Shown here piece by piece: positions 45,966 to 57,690 of a stretch of 64,000 bases of DNA; position 1 is the first letter of the stretch; every line of letters starts with the position of its first letter. Source of the stretch: Diphasiastrum complanatum. Lineage: Eukaryota > Streptophyta > Lycopodiopsida > Lycopodiales > Lycopodiaceae. The stretch spans positions 19,506,642 through 19,570,641 of the forward strand of contig CM055111.1 in assembly GCA_029204225.1 (NCBI GenBank). Direction: 5' to 3'. The notes beneath the pieces were generated by a model that was not told the DNA's origin, did no database searches, and saw only the letters and a program-made list of their open reading frames with translations. The position numbers and the translations under genes are program-made.

Positions 45966-46552
45966 GTAGCAATGACCTGATCTTCTCTTTCAACCTGTTT
46001 CAATGCACAAAGCACTCCTTTGAACAACAACAAATGCTTTCAAAAGAAATCACCAAGATTTGAAACTATCTCACAAATTCTCTTCTAGCACTTATCCAAG
46101 CAAATCAACACATAGAATCATGGAATCTTGATCAACCTATGATCTATCCTCAATCTAATGACTTTTGCAACTTCCTAAGATTGAAACAAACTCAAATGAA
46201 GTCCAGCAACCTCACTATCTAGAGATCCAATCAAAATTAGGATTTTGACAAAATCACAAAAAATTGACTATTCCAAATCTACATGCAAATGCTGAAAATT
46301 TGATATGCAATCTATAAGCCACCACTTAGACTGAACCAATGATCCAAAAATTGGCCAAATCCAGCATGTGAATTCAAAAAATGGAATTGAACAAGTATAT
46401 TGACCTATTTAGTGTTTTGATCTACAAAAGATCCAATCTACAAAAGCAAAAAATCCGATTTTGGTGTAGAATCCTCTCTAGGATGCTCTAGACTTGATAT
46501 CTTCACCAAATCATTGATAGATCTGATTTCCTCCTTCGTAACCTGAAACACA
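45966..46552 (-). other. Family-4 5' leader
   Basis: Untranslated region between primer site and gag start; no gene seen. Its first 170 bases recur in the remnant internal at 47270-47423. Confidence 0.6.
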
Positions 46553-46565
46553 AGCTCTGATAGCA
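46553..46565 (-). other. Variant primer-binding site, family 4
   Basis: TGCTATCAGAGCT on the minus strand, one base different from the usual TGGTATCAGAGC. The same variant occurs in the remnant copy at 47424-47436. Confidence 0.75.
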
Positions 46566-47215
46566 TGTGAAAAATTTCAGATCCTTAATATCCAATCTAC
46601 TTGAATGATCTTTGGTTAGAAAGAGAAATACACTACCAATTTCACCAATGTAGAAAAATCAGCATCTACACACAATTTGAGATGCAAACACTAATAGAAC
46701 TTGATCAAACTTGAATGAAATGATTATGTATTGTTGCTGTCCGTACAAAACCAGCAAGCTACTGTATTTCACACGTGTGGATCCAAAAATAACAAATATA
46801 GATCATTCTACACATAGAATTGCAAGCAATCACCAAGATAGTGCACCAATGGATAGTAGAACCCAAGAGAACCATGTATAAGCATGAAATGAGATAGAGA
46901 AGAGAGAAGATGACTCTCTCCACGAGTTACATCCTTTTATAGCAGGTCCAAACCCTATTTGGCCACTTGGCTTTCCCACCAAAATGCTAACCCTACCAAT
47001 TTTGGGTCTAGATTCAATGTACCCAACTTATTCAAATTGAATCTACTCAAACTCGCATTCTATCTTTCCCACACTTTCAAAAAGTGTTTATTCAAAAGAA
47101 ATTTAGACTAATGAACTTTGAAAAGTCAACCTCTAAGTCTAAAACAAGTTTTGGCCTCAATATACCAAATATGAAAATATTGCAAAATGTGATGAAACTA
47201 GTTGAATCTTTCACA
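46566..47215 (-). repeat. Family-4 LTR, shared middle copy
   Basis: 650 bp, TG...CA ends; 5' LTR of the long internal and 3' LTR of the remnant internal. Confidence 0.92.
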
Positions 47216-47436
47216 CTCCCTCTTCAACTAGTTTTAGCATAGACTTTGATAATATTCCAAGTGAAGTACATTGACCTATTTAGTGTTTTGATTTACAAAA
47301 GATCCAATCTACAAAAGCAAAAAATCCGATTTTGGTGTAGAATCCTCTCTAGCATGCTCTAGACTTGATATCTTCACCAAATCATTGATAGATCTGATTT
47401 CCTCCTTCATAACCTGAAACACAAGCTCTGATAGCA
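47216..47436 (-). mobile_element. Family-4 remnant internal (221 bp)
   Basis: Consists of about 54 bases from the 3' end (polypurine tract and the stretch after pol, 47216-47269) fused to about 167 bases of 5' leader with the primer site (47270-47436). All of gag and pol is deleted. It keeps exactly the cis sequences needed for reverse transcription between two full LTRs. Confidence 0.88.
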
Positions 47437-48086
47437 TGTGAAAGATTTTAGATCCTTAAGATCCAATCTACTTGAATGATCTTTGGTTAGAAAGAGAAAT
47501 ACACTACCAATTTCACCAATGTAGAAAAATCAGCATCTACACACAATTTGATATGCAAACACTAATAGAACTTAATCAAACTTGAATGAAATGATTATGT
47601 ACTATTGCTGTCCGTACAAAACAAGCAAGCTACTGTATTTCACACGTGTGGATCCAAAAATAACAAATATAGATCATTCTACACATAGAATTGCCAGCAA
47701 TCACCAAGATAGTGCACCAATGGATAGTAGAACCCAAGAGAACCATGTATAAGCATGAAATGATATAGAGAAGAGAGAAGATGACTCTCTCCATGAGTTA
47801 CATCCTTTTATAGCAGGTCCAAACCCTATTTGGCCACTTGGATTTCCCACCAAAAAGCTAACCCTACCAATTTTGGGTCTAGATTCAATGTACCCAACTC
47901 ATTCAAATTGAATCTACTCAAACTCACATTCTATCTTTCCCACACTTTCAAAAAGTGTTTATTCAAAAGAAATTTAGACTAATGAACTTTGAAAAGTCAA
48001 CCTCTAAGTCTAAAACAAGTTTTGGCCTCAATATGCCAAATATGGAAATATTGCAAAATGTGATGAAACTAGTTGAATCTTTCACA
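47437..48086 (-). repeat. Family-4 LTR, right copy
   Basis: 650 bp with intact ends, directly followed by the target duplication GTATC. Confidence 0.92.
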
Positions 48087-48090
48087 GTAT

Positions 48091-50786
48091 CTATGTCTTA
48101 GAATTTCCGATATGGAATTTTTTCAACATAGAGTGAGCATATCTAGATTGGCATATAAAGACATGATTTTTATAAAAGTCAATTTCTAGGCCTAGGATGT
48201 ATCCTAGATCTTGCATTTTAAACTCACATCCAAGTGCTAACTTAGTTTCATCAACTAGCTTGATACAACTTCCACAAAGAATAATGTCATCAACATAAAT
48301 TAGAAGAATGACGATATTGCTATCAACAAAATTTAGATACATGGAAGGATCATAGTCACTAAGAGTAAATCCTAGTGAGATAAGAAAAGAATTAAGTCTT
48401 GAATACCATGATCTTGGTGCTTGCTTGAGTATATAAAGACTTTTGAAGAGCAAGCACACTTTGGACTCATCCTTGATGAATCCTTGAGGTTGTTCCATAT
48501 TGATCTCCTCCTCAAGATAACCATTAGAAAAGCATTGGATACATCTAATTGGAATACCTTCCACTTAAAGAAACAAGCAATAGAAACAAGAATTCTTATT
48601 GTCACCATCTTTGCAACAGGTGCAAAGGTCTCCTCATAATCAAGGTCATTGATTTGATCAAATCCTTTGGCACATAATCTTGCTTTATACTTGTTGATGG
48701 TGCCATCATGATTGAACTTGATCCAAAATACCCACTTGCAACCAATCACATGCTTGTTGGATGGAAGATCCACAAGCTCCCAGGTATTGTTGGCGATCAA
48801 TTCATCATACCCTTGCTTCATGGCATCATATCACTCCTTGGTATTGAGTGCCTCTTGTACATTCTTTGGCTCTTCATGAGAGACATAAAAAACATAATTA
48901 GTGGAATCAAGATCCATTTGTTTGCCTTTGTCAACATATGAGAGCCTCTTAGGCTCGGATCTATCTCTCATGGATCGTCTTAGTGAGAAAATCCGAGGAG
49001 AGTCTTCTTCAAATATCGACCCCATCACAGCATGATTGTCTTCAAAATCAATAATTGGTGATGCATCCGTAGACTTCTTGATCTCAGCCTCTTCAAAAGA
49101 TGAGTGTTGATTTTCATGAAAGACGACATCTCTACTTTTAATAACTTGAGAAGTAGAGAGGTAAAAGACTCTATAGGCCTTCATGGTGGATGAGTATCCA
49201 ACCATGATCCCTTTGCATGCACTAGGATCTTCCTTCTTCCTTGTTTCCAAGGGAATATGGGAAAAGCATATGCGTCCAAAAACTCTAAGGTGATCATCCT
49301 TGGACTTCATCAAATATAAGATTTCAAATGGTGACTTTCCTCCAAGAGCTATATGTGGGAGCCTATTGCAAAGATAATTTGCACAATCAATGGCTTCTCC
49401 CCAAAAATCTTTGGGCAAAAATGCCTCAATTCTCATATATTTTGCACATTCACATGCAGATCTATTCTTTCTCTCGGCCACTCCATTTTGAGATGGAGAT
49501 TAGGCACAAGTGAACTCTCTATTTCATAGATGCCTCCAAATCTAGATCCTAATGCAAGTATCTCATCAATATTCTTGATAGTGCAAGTATCAACATTGAA
49601 TTTTACATCAAGGCCATTATCAAGCAATTGGCCAGCACTAATAAGATTCTTAGTAAGCTTAGGTACATAAAGAACTTTAGAGGATGCAAACTTCAAGGGA
49701 ATGTTCTCTATGCCTTCAAAAGGACATTCAAAATCATTTGGAGTGTATATTGATTTTTGACTCCATCATAAGGTGCAATAGAAGAGAAAGAGTCCTTGGA
49801 GTTACACATATGTGAAGAGGCTCCACTATCAATATACCATAGGTCGTCCTTCTTGAAAGGAGTAGATGCGAAACTAGAGACCATAAGAGATCCCTCTCCA
49901 TCACTTGCAATAGTGTCTTCCTTCTCATTGGTAATGTTGGCTTGCTTGAGTTGATTCTTCTTCTTGAAGCAATTGGTGGCATAATGGCATTTCTTGCCAC
50001 AATAAAAGCACCTGATCTTCTTCTTCTTGAGCTTGGATGATGAAGCATTAGAGGAATCATCTTCCTCCTCATCTTTGTCTTTGGATTTGACTTTGTCCTT
50101 GCTTGAGGATTGTTGATGTTGGTTCTTGCTCCTCCCTTTGTGCTTATCCTTGGCAAAGAGAGCTTTGCCATCATTATGAGTGAGAGAGAGCTTGTCCATC
50201 CTCAAGAGCTTGTACTCTTGTCTTGATTGTTCTAACATTAGCACACTTTGGAGAGCCTCCAAACTTGGTAGCTCCTCCTTAATGGCATAGGATTGGAAAA
50301 GGTTATCAAACTCACTTCTCAAGCCATTGAGAATGACTTGAACTAGCTCATTTTGATTGATGGAATCACCACTACAAGCAAGTTTGCTATGAATATCTTT
50401 TACTCTCAAAACATAACTAGATGCGCTCTCATCACTCTTTTGTCTACTTTGAAAGATTTGATTTCTAAGAGTGAGAAGGCTAGAGGTATTCTTAGCCTCA
50501 TAGATAGTCTTGAGACAATCCCAAGCTTCTTTGGCTGTTGTACAAGTACCTATCTCCCTCAATATCTCATTAGAGACATTCATCTTAATGTAGTGGGAGC
50601 CATCCTAGCTCTCTTGTTGTATTTTTGAACCTCTTGAAGAACTTGTGGTTCTTCTTCATGGCCAAGAACTATGTCCATCAGGTCTTGAAGGATCAAGATG
50701 GACTCCATCCTCATTTTCCAAATTGAATAGTTTGAAGTGGACAATCTTTCATTTGGTTCCAACAAGGATGAACCCATTGAAGACAT
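48091..50786 (-). pseudogene. Copia gag-pol, family 1 copy C
   Basis: Gag starts at 50786 (MSSMGSSLLEPNERL) and continues with NYSIWKMRMESILI, CCHC knuckle CFYCGKKCHYATNC (about 50010; the Gly before His is Cys) and protease WYIDSGASSHMCNS (about 49840). An internal deletion then joins GGIYE of the GAG-pre-integrase to the SPSQNGVAERKNR end of the integrase core (about 49530-49450), removing the first two catalytic Asp. RT retains YVDDIILCG (about 48280). Frameshifts occur near 50580, 49735, 48540 and 48380; a Trp codon is a stop near 48828 (NTKE-stop). RT is interrupted at 48091 by the nested element. Not functional. Confidence 0.88.
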
Positions 50787-51516
50787 TTGAAGTGAAGAAA
50801 ACTCAAATGATGAACAATAAATGTTGCTACACACTCTCAATAAGATCCAATAATAGAGTGCTATCTCCTCCTATGAAAGATCTTGCAACTATTTGTGAAT
50901 TGATTCTCACTAGCTACACAAATCTCTCTAAAACAAGATCTATTTCACATCAAATGATGGAGTATGGGAAAAGTTAGGATCAAACACTCTTAGCACGTGT
51001 GAAGTACACTAAGAAACCAAATTTGACTCAAATACAATGATATTGCATGAAACAAAATGGCTAAGATCTCAAAATAGTGCCTAGATCACATATAGATGAG
51101 ATTGGTAAGCATACAACCATGATTTTGGATCAACCAGGCAATCTATTGACCAAACCAAATGTGTCCACCCAGGTCTAGGTGCCCTACCTAACCCTCTTCA
51201 AGATCTTATAACTTCTGATTGGCTCAACCAAATGGATTGAAACTGATTGTATCAGAAATTAGACAAAAATAGCTTCAAAAGAAGCTATCAAGCAAGATAA
51301 ATGGATCAAGCGTGAGAGAGACTTCCAAGCTGAAATTGGATGTTCCTCACACATGTTTGAGCACCTGATTTCGTACAGTACCAGGTCAGACCTTTTGATC
51401 TCTTTTGATCTAAAATTGAACAAGATAGCTAGGAAGATGGACCTTGATAATTTCTAGCTCAAGAATGATGAATAGTTTTCACTTAAATGGATCAAAATGC
51501 ATGGTAACCTTCGATG
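50787..51516 (-). other. Family-1 5' leader
   Basis: About 730 untranslated bases between primer site and gag start. It contains no gene; an equivalent leader is at 61324-62065. Copy A has lost it. Confidence 0.7.
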
Positions 51517-51529
51517 AGCTCTGATACCA
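51517..51529 (-). other. Primer-binding site, family-1 copy C
   Basis: TGGTATCAGAGCT on the minus strand, adjoining the LTR. Confidence 0.88.
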
Positions 51530-52262
51530 TGTTGATTTTACACGTGTGGATTGTCCACAACATGTACTTGTGATCTCCTAAGGTGTGTAGATGCACCAAG
51601 ATCAAGATTAGATTGAGATTCAAGATCTATCTTTGATTCTATGGCAAAAACACACTTCTACATGCATTCAATCACTTCCAACTCTCACTCACACGTGTGG
51701 GAAGTATTAAAAAATTATTCAAGTAAAAACAAGCTGCTCTCCTCAGGTAGAGAGAGAAAAACCATGATGAGCTCTCGGGTAGAGAGAGAAGGCTAGAAAT
51801 CCAATGACACTCAAAATCCACACAATCACCAAATCAATTAGATCCAAAATGAGGAGTACAATGATACTAGTAGATCCACGAGCTACAACTATGCTTAACT
51901 ATGATTGGACCCACACTTTGTCACCTCTTAATCCTATTGGACCATTGATCCATGCACCTCTTAATTATATTGGACTATATTCAAGCACACCTCAAATTCC
52001 TATTGGACCTCACATGGTTCCACCTCTAAATCCTATTGGACCTCTTAGAATTCATCAAACAAAAGCATTACACTTGTCTACACTCTAATTGGCATGAGTT
52101 TAGCCTCTTACTCTATTTTGGCTCAATAGTGGCATTACAAGTGGAAATGCAGTATTTGCCATCTATGCCAAATTTGTTCTTATCAACATCCTACACCTGG
52201 ATGCTTGATATAGGAGACATAAGCCTATATCTAACATAGATAATCTTTTTCAATTCTTCGCA
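51530..52262 (-). repeat. Family-1 LTR shared by copies C and D
   Basis: 733 bp. The terminal TGTG (element sense) reads TGCG here, and the first CACACGTGTG has lost its first base, so this copy is more worn than those at 8042 and 12200. Confidence 0.88.
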
Positions 52263-53443
52263 CTCCTCCTAAAAAATTGTCTATGAAGATTTAAGCATTG
52301 ATCTTGATATAACTCCAAGATTAGATCAATGCTTGATGAAAGCACTTTTGCTCAAAGGCTTGGGGAGTAGATCGGCAATACAAGAGGACGAGTTGACATG
52401 CTCCAAATAGATTTCTCCTCCAATAAGCTTTTCTCTCACAAAATGGTGTGACACTTCTTTGTGCTTGCTTCTTGCATGAAATATGGGATTATTGATCCAA
52501 AGCACCTCTTTGGAAGTTGTAGTGAGTGCTTTGTACTCGACCTCACATGAAGAGAGACATATAGTATCTTGCTTTTTGGAAAGCCAAGATACTAGATTGC
52601 CTCCAAGAAAGATAGTGTATGCACTAATGGACGTTCGATCCATCTTGTCACTTGCAAAGTCCGAATCCGAGTAGCCAACAATGGATGGATCTTGACTTTT
52701 ATAAAGTAGACCATAATCACAAGATGAAGATATATATCTTAGAAATCTTCTTGGCCATCTTCCAAAGATGGATCTTAGGAGGTTGCATAAATTGACTCAA
52801 TTTATGCGCACAAAAACTTAGATCGGGCCTAGTAATGGTAAGCCAAATCAAGGAGCCTACAAGAATCCTAAAAAATGTGATGTCCTCAAAGGATCTTTCA
52901 TCACCTTTATTAGGATATTTTACAATTTGCTCCATTGGAGTATCTATGCTCTTAGAATTTTCCATATGAAATTTCTTCAACATAGAGTGAGCATATCTAG
53001 ATTGGCATATAAAGACATGATTTTTATAAAAATCAATTTCTAGGCCTAGGATGTAATCTATCTCTCCTAGATCTTGCATTTTAAAGTCACATCCAAGTGC
53101 TAGCTAAGTTTCATCAACTAGCTTGATACAACTTCCACAAAGAATAATGTCATCAACATAAATTAGAAGAATGACAATATTGCTATCAAAAAACTTTAGA
53201 TACATGGAAGGATTATAGTCACTAAGAGTAAATCCTAGTGAGATAAGAAAAGAATTAAGTCTTGAATACCATGATCTTGGTGCTTGCTTGATTCCATAAA
53301 GACTTTTGAAGAGCAAGCACACTTTGGACTTATCCTTGAGGTTGTTTCATATAGATCTCCTCCTCAAGATAACCATTTAGAAAAGCATTGGATACATCTA
53401 ATGGGAACACCTTCACTTAAAAAAACAAGCAATAGAAATAAGA
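52263..53443 (-). pseudogene. Copia RT-RNase H fragment, family 1 copy D
   Basis: Polypurine tract and 3' coding end, read leftwards: RT piece with YVDDIILCG (about 53155), QDLGEIDYILGLEI, TRPDLSFCAHKLSQ, then RNase H. In RNase H an in-frame deletion joins KEVLWI directly to NNPIFHARSKH, removing about 33 residues including the catalytic Asp of CDN; SSCEAEY reads SSCEVEY. Frameshifts near 52720 and 53090. Copia sequence stops at about 53443, in the middle of RT, exactly where the unrecognised minus-strand gene begins. Confidence 0.87.
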
Positions 53444-53445
53444 AT

Positions 53446-55377
53446 CCAGTTGTTGGTATGCTGAATGTGGAATTATCGTGCCCTCCGGTATAGGAAGTAG
53501 AGCAAATAATTGGAAATTAATCTCACTGACTTGTCCCATCATAGTACCACGTGACTCTTGGTTGGAACTAGTTTCGGCATCCAAGCATTGTTGGAGCTGG
53601 CTTAGTTGTGTGTCCTTTTGATTGACTTCTACTTGAAGCTGATCTATGCCCTTTTGCATTTTGTCCATTTGGTTGGAAGTGAGTTCTTCATCCCAACGTG
53701 TACGTGCTGCTTGCTCATTGGCTTCGTTCACTACTTGTACCGCTTTCTGTAGTTGTTTGGTCAGCACAAGATTTTCCTGTGGCGTCGTGCTCCTAAATGA
53801 TTGATAATTAGAAATGGATTGAGCAAGGTAAGTCTGTGCATCGTGATTAGACCAGATGTCCTTTTGCATTGAAGGGAGAAGTTGCTCCCAAGGACCCAAG
53901 TAAGGAAGGGGTTTATTTCCATTCGGGTACTGTGGGGGAATATTAGTGAATGGAGGAATGTGAGTGAAGGGAGAGACGTAGTTGTCGTGTTGTGGAGGGT
54001 GTTGTGAAGAGTTAGGTTGATCGTGGATAGGAATAGTGGGTGGGGTTTTAGTGACGATAGAAGGTGTGGAAGAAATGGTGGTAACTGCAGTTTTTAGGAG
54101 TTGAGCAACGAATCAGAATCAAAGTTAAAACTAAATGCGGAGGAAGAGCTAGTAGTGATGATGGGGGGTGGTGATTTGGGCGTGGGGGTTGGTAAAAAAA
54201 ACAAAAACGGTGATTGGAGAGGAGGAGGTAGTGACGGTGATGGAGGGTGGAGTGGATAGGAGGACCGTAGTGGTGGTGACCATCATGGCATCAAGTGAGA
54301 TTACATGATCCGCCTGGGATATTGCCAGAAGTTGTTGTTGTGTTGAAAGGCCTACTATTTTCATGATCGTTGCTGGAGGAACTGTACTGGTAAGAATGGC
54401 CGCTAATTGAGTGGAGTACTGGGCCACCATTGTGTGGTCAAAGGTGTTTGAGTCATCTCTCCCAAAGTCGTCGCCTCCTAGGTCCTCGGCCTCGGCTTTC
54501 TGCACATCCTCTTATTGTGGATCTGCTTTGCTGGCTATGTCAGCTTCTTGAAGCTTGTCTGCTTTACTAGATTTTCTATGATGTGTGATTCTTGTTGGTG
54601 ATTCACCTTCAGGCCATATGCACTTGAAGGTTGTGCGTGCTGAGTGGCTTGGTGCAACACATCTGGATCTTTGCCCTGGAGGTCATGGAGGCGCTCTATG
54701 TAGTGGGCCCCTACCTGGCGAGTGAGGACCATTGCCACGATGTGTCCGACCTTGGTGACTGCCTTATTTCCCTTTAATGCTAGTTGGAATTTCTTCGTCA
54801 GCTTGTCCGCCCAATTGTAGTGCTAGATATATTGCTCTCCCCTCGCAAAAGATAAGGCAAATAGGTCATTGGGGGAAATGCAGTCCATTCGGAGATTCTG
54901 GACCTCAATCAGCATATGCAACAGCTTCGCCGCTTCTTGTAGCTCTTTGTCCTTGTTGATATATTGGATTGTGTAGCCATCATTCATACAAATGTTTGTT
55001 GTACCATCACCTTTTAAAAAGGTCTTTAGGTAGTTGTGGTCATATGTCGTGCCACTTCCATGGATGGTTTCACCTTCATTCAGGAACTCCCATGCCTGGA
55101 TTACTGAAATGTCCAGTGGAAAAATGACCTCATTTTGGCTTGATGGGATTAGGAAAGACTCGTTTTCAACATCAAAGGTAGAATAGGCCACTCACACGAC
55201 ACATTTCCAGTGTTGCCTAGTACATGTAGGAAGGTGAATGTTGAGGTTGGCCAGAAAACTACGAGTGAACTCGATCTTTGTCGCCAAGTCTGGGATGGTC
55301 ACTAAATGAATCTTTGTGCTGAACCTTCGTAGCTTAGGGTGATTCAAAAAAGGTTTATGGCACCAACCAGATGCCAT
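53446..55377 (-). pseudogene. Unrecognised gene with TATA promoter, decayed
   Basis: ATG at 55377 (MASGWCHKPFLNHPKLRRF). The frame runs in register through stops at 55192 and 54823 to 54535, then shifts. Landmarks: IHLPTCTRQHWKCVV, FLIPSSQNEVIFPLDISVIQ, GTTYDHNYLKTFLKGDGT, ISPNDLFALSFARGEQYI, HYNWADKLTKKFQLALKGNK, ARQVGAHYIERL-type block (LTRQVGAHYIERLHDLQGKD), an acidic GGDDFGRDD stretch (about 54460), a Ser/Thr/Pro-rich middle (54400-54000) and a C-terminal coiled-coil-like region (about 53800-53550: heptad-like Gln/Leu/Val, QMDKMQKGIDQLQVEV). Total about 640 codons. I do not recognise the family. No zinc knuckle, protease or RT is seen. A Gag-like protein of a non-autonomous element or a host gene are both possible. 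The 3' end is truncated by, or fused to, copia copy D at 53443-53446. Confidence 0.5.
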
Positions 55378-55542
55378 GATGGAATGTGGCATGCAAGCGG
55401 TTGATAGTATGGGCTTGTGTAAACACACTAGAGAGATTAGAAACAAGTGTGAACTGAAAAATTATAACTGAATTTTGTGAAAATTTTTGGCAAAGTCTTT
55501 CCAGCACACCCATAGAATGAATTTGCACAAGGGGAGGGCCCC

Positions 55543-55552
55543 CTATTTATAG
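55543..55552 (-). promoter_or_regulatory. TATA box of the unrecognised gene
   Basis: CTATAAATAG on the minus strand, 166 bases before the ATG, with a GC-rich stretch just downstream. A start site near 55515 would leave a leader of about 140 bases. Confidence 0.65.
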
Positions 55553-55785
55553 CCTTTTTTGGGGCTAAAACTTTTGAAATTTGCCCATGTGACAGAGAAC
55601 TTGCCAAGAAAATTCCAAGACTTTCTTGAATCAACAGATTGATTAACTTGTTTTCAAGTAAAAATGATTGGGTGTTAGATCTACTTGCAGGAACAGGTAA
55701 ATATTTATTACAAGGATTACATGCTGGTACATATATAATCACTTTGAAATACTCCCTCCTTAAATATTATTGTGTTCAATTTCAG

Positions 55786-56093
55786 GTACAACAACATTGT
55801 GTGCAATGAAGCTTAGGAGACACCGCATTGCCCTTGAGCTTGATGAAATACAAGCTCATTATATTGAGATGAGTATAGCAGCCACAAATGAGCTCCCTGA
55901 TGAGGATCAAGAGGTGGGTCCCATTATGGTTGCTGACAACGATAAGATCCAAATGGCTTCTATGGAGCCAAGGCCTCCAGTCCACTCAGAAGAAACTGAG
56001 CTTGGTGGGCTAACAGATGAGACAATCATCGATGGGAAAGGAGGTTTTGAAAATTATAAACCTGAAGAGAAGAGAGATGAGGAGAAAGAGTGA
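55786..56093 (+). CDS. Apparent terminal exon of an unknown gene
   Basis: A splice acceptor (GTGTTCAATTTCAG|GTACAAC) precedes an open frame of about 102 codons ending in TGA at 56091-56093. The product segment is KLRRHRIALELDEIQAHY, then acidic: NELPDEDQEVGPIMVADNDK, EETELGGLTDETIIDGKGG, ending KPEEKRDEEKE. The charged, low-complexity tail looks like the C-terminus of a larger protein. Earlier exons are not visible to the left, where an opposite-strand gene lies. Unrecognised. Confidence 0.4.
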
Positions 56094-57213
56094 ATACGAC
56101 CGAGAAAAAAAATGATCAATTGCTAGATATCTCGAATCATATCATGGATGATATGATTTGATAGAACGTTGATAAATTGTTTCAAATGTTCAAAATTGTT
56201 TGCTTTTGTTAATTAAGTAGAGCATAAGAAAGTGTGATGTATGTTTGATTGGTAGAATTTGATTGTTACATCTTTCTATAAATGTATTGTTGATGGATGC
56301 TTACAAAACCATGTTTATTTGGTGATATATAAATTTGAAATCTTATTACAACAATAAATTGCATATAGCAAAGAATTATGACATTTTTTTTCTCGTCATT
56401 GAAATGTCCGTTAATATGTCTCAATGTTAAAATAAAGCGAAATGATTGTCAAATTTTAGAATGTTGCAAAAATTCAAAGTATATTTTATAAAGATGGTTT
56501 TAATAAATAAGAATTAAATTTTGGTTTACAATCTATAAAGCTTCTTAAAATTTTATAAATCATGAACTTTATAAAATTAATGATTTGTAATCCATAGAAT
56601 TACACAATTCAAGAAACAAGTGTCTGAATGTATATTTTTTATTTTTAAAAAACTTAAAAAATCAGATGGTTTTTTAAAACGACATGCACAGAAAAAGGTT
56701 TTTTCAAAAGAGGGTGCATATTTATGAGTTTTCACAAAATTTCTTAAATATCTTAGGAGAACCTCACAAACGTTCTCACTCAACTCGCAATAGTGTTAGA
56801 CAACTTATGTTGAGAACTACGGAGATTATTGGTGGATGACTAGGATACTTTATGAGATACGGAAACAAAGAACTATTTTGATAAAAAACTCAAAGATGTT
56901 GCGTTAAATCTTCCCATAGGACCAAGTATCCCCCATGTCGATACATCGGGATATTGATTGGTTCAAAGTTGATACATCAACAAAGGATCATATCTAGCTT
57001 AGGAGTCACACGTCGAAATGAAATTATGAGATCTTCAAAGCCTTTTACTTCAATCATTATAAATTATCATCACTCTCAAAAAGTTTGCATTCTAATCCAT
57101 TTCTAGAGAGTGAAGTGTGTTTTGTATTGTCTTGATAAAGTGAGATCGTTATATGAAATATCTCATGCATCACAAATCCAGAGTTGTCCTTGGAGGAAAT
57201 GTTCCATCCAAAC
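56094..57213. other. Non-coding AT-rich interval
   Basis: Probably 3' flank of the exon on the left, then AT-rich DNA. No gene, LTR or structural RNA recognised. Confidence 0.5.
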
Positions 57214-57690
57214 TGTCATGTCCATGCTAGAGATCATTATACCAACAACCTGTAAGTTATTTATGATTATAAGGGGTTTTGGGCCCTTATATGCATATGG
57301 TCATAAATAATGGTTGTAGGCCTAAAGTCATGATGGTGTATTTATATGGGTCTATCAATGAGTCATTTCGGAACTGGATGACGTGTCCCAAGTCGACTAC
57401 AGAGGTGTCTAGTGAGGTGTCACAGTGCACTACTAGTGGTGCATGGGCCTTGGAGGGTATAAGTATACCTCCTGGGCTCTCACTAGTGTATGCTTGATTA
57501 TGTGATTGGTAACTACATGCTACTTGAGTGATTCCTCATTCCTCGTTGAGATTGATCCATAGCTTGGGGGCTAGATCCCTTTGATCTAGGAGTGATTGGG
57601 TTGGGTTGGGTTGGTTTGTCCACCATATGTACCCTTTGTGGTTGCTTGTTTTGGCATTCTTAGAACAAGATATTGGTTTCAAACTTTATA
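57214..57690 (+). repeat. Gypsy 5' LTR
   Basis: Starts TGTCATGTCCATGC. Contains three GGGTT units (about 57598-57615) versus fewer in the other copy. The right end is not sharply defined. Confidence 0.6.

Larger units (their letters stand above)
41209..48086 (-). mobile_element. Nested copia element, family 4, with three LTRs
   Basis: Inserted into a family-1 copy; GTATC is duplicated on both sides (41204-41208, 48087-48091). In the element sense: LTR (48086-47437), a 221-bp remnant internal (47436-47216), LTR (47215-46566), full-length internal (46565-41841), LTR (41840-41209). The second and third LTRs are exactly 650 bp. The outermost left LTR lacks its last 18 bases (element sense), with GTATC abutting the truncated end. 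The structure is a tandem of an internally deleted and a longer copy sharing one LTR, integrated as one unit. Confidence 0.9.
48087..52262 (-). mobile_element. Copia family 1, copy C, right side of nested insertion
   Basis: Continuation of the fragment at 40838-41208 across the nested element. It has part of pol, gag, a full leader, the primer site (51517-51529) and an LTR (51530-52262). Another family-1 internal (copy D) follows beyond that LTR, repeating the internal-LTR-internal layout of 8042-14871. Confidence 0.88.

Noticed and set aside
57598..57615. GGGTT repeats as interstitial telomere
   Set aside because: Only three units, inside a gypsy LTR, and variable between its two LTRs.
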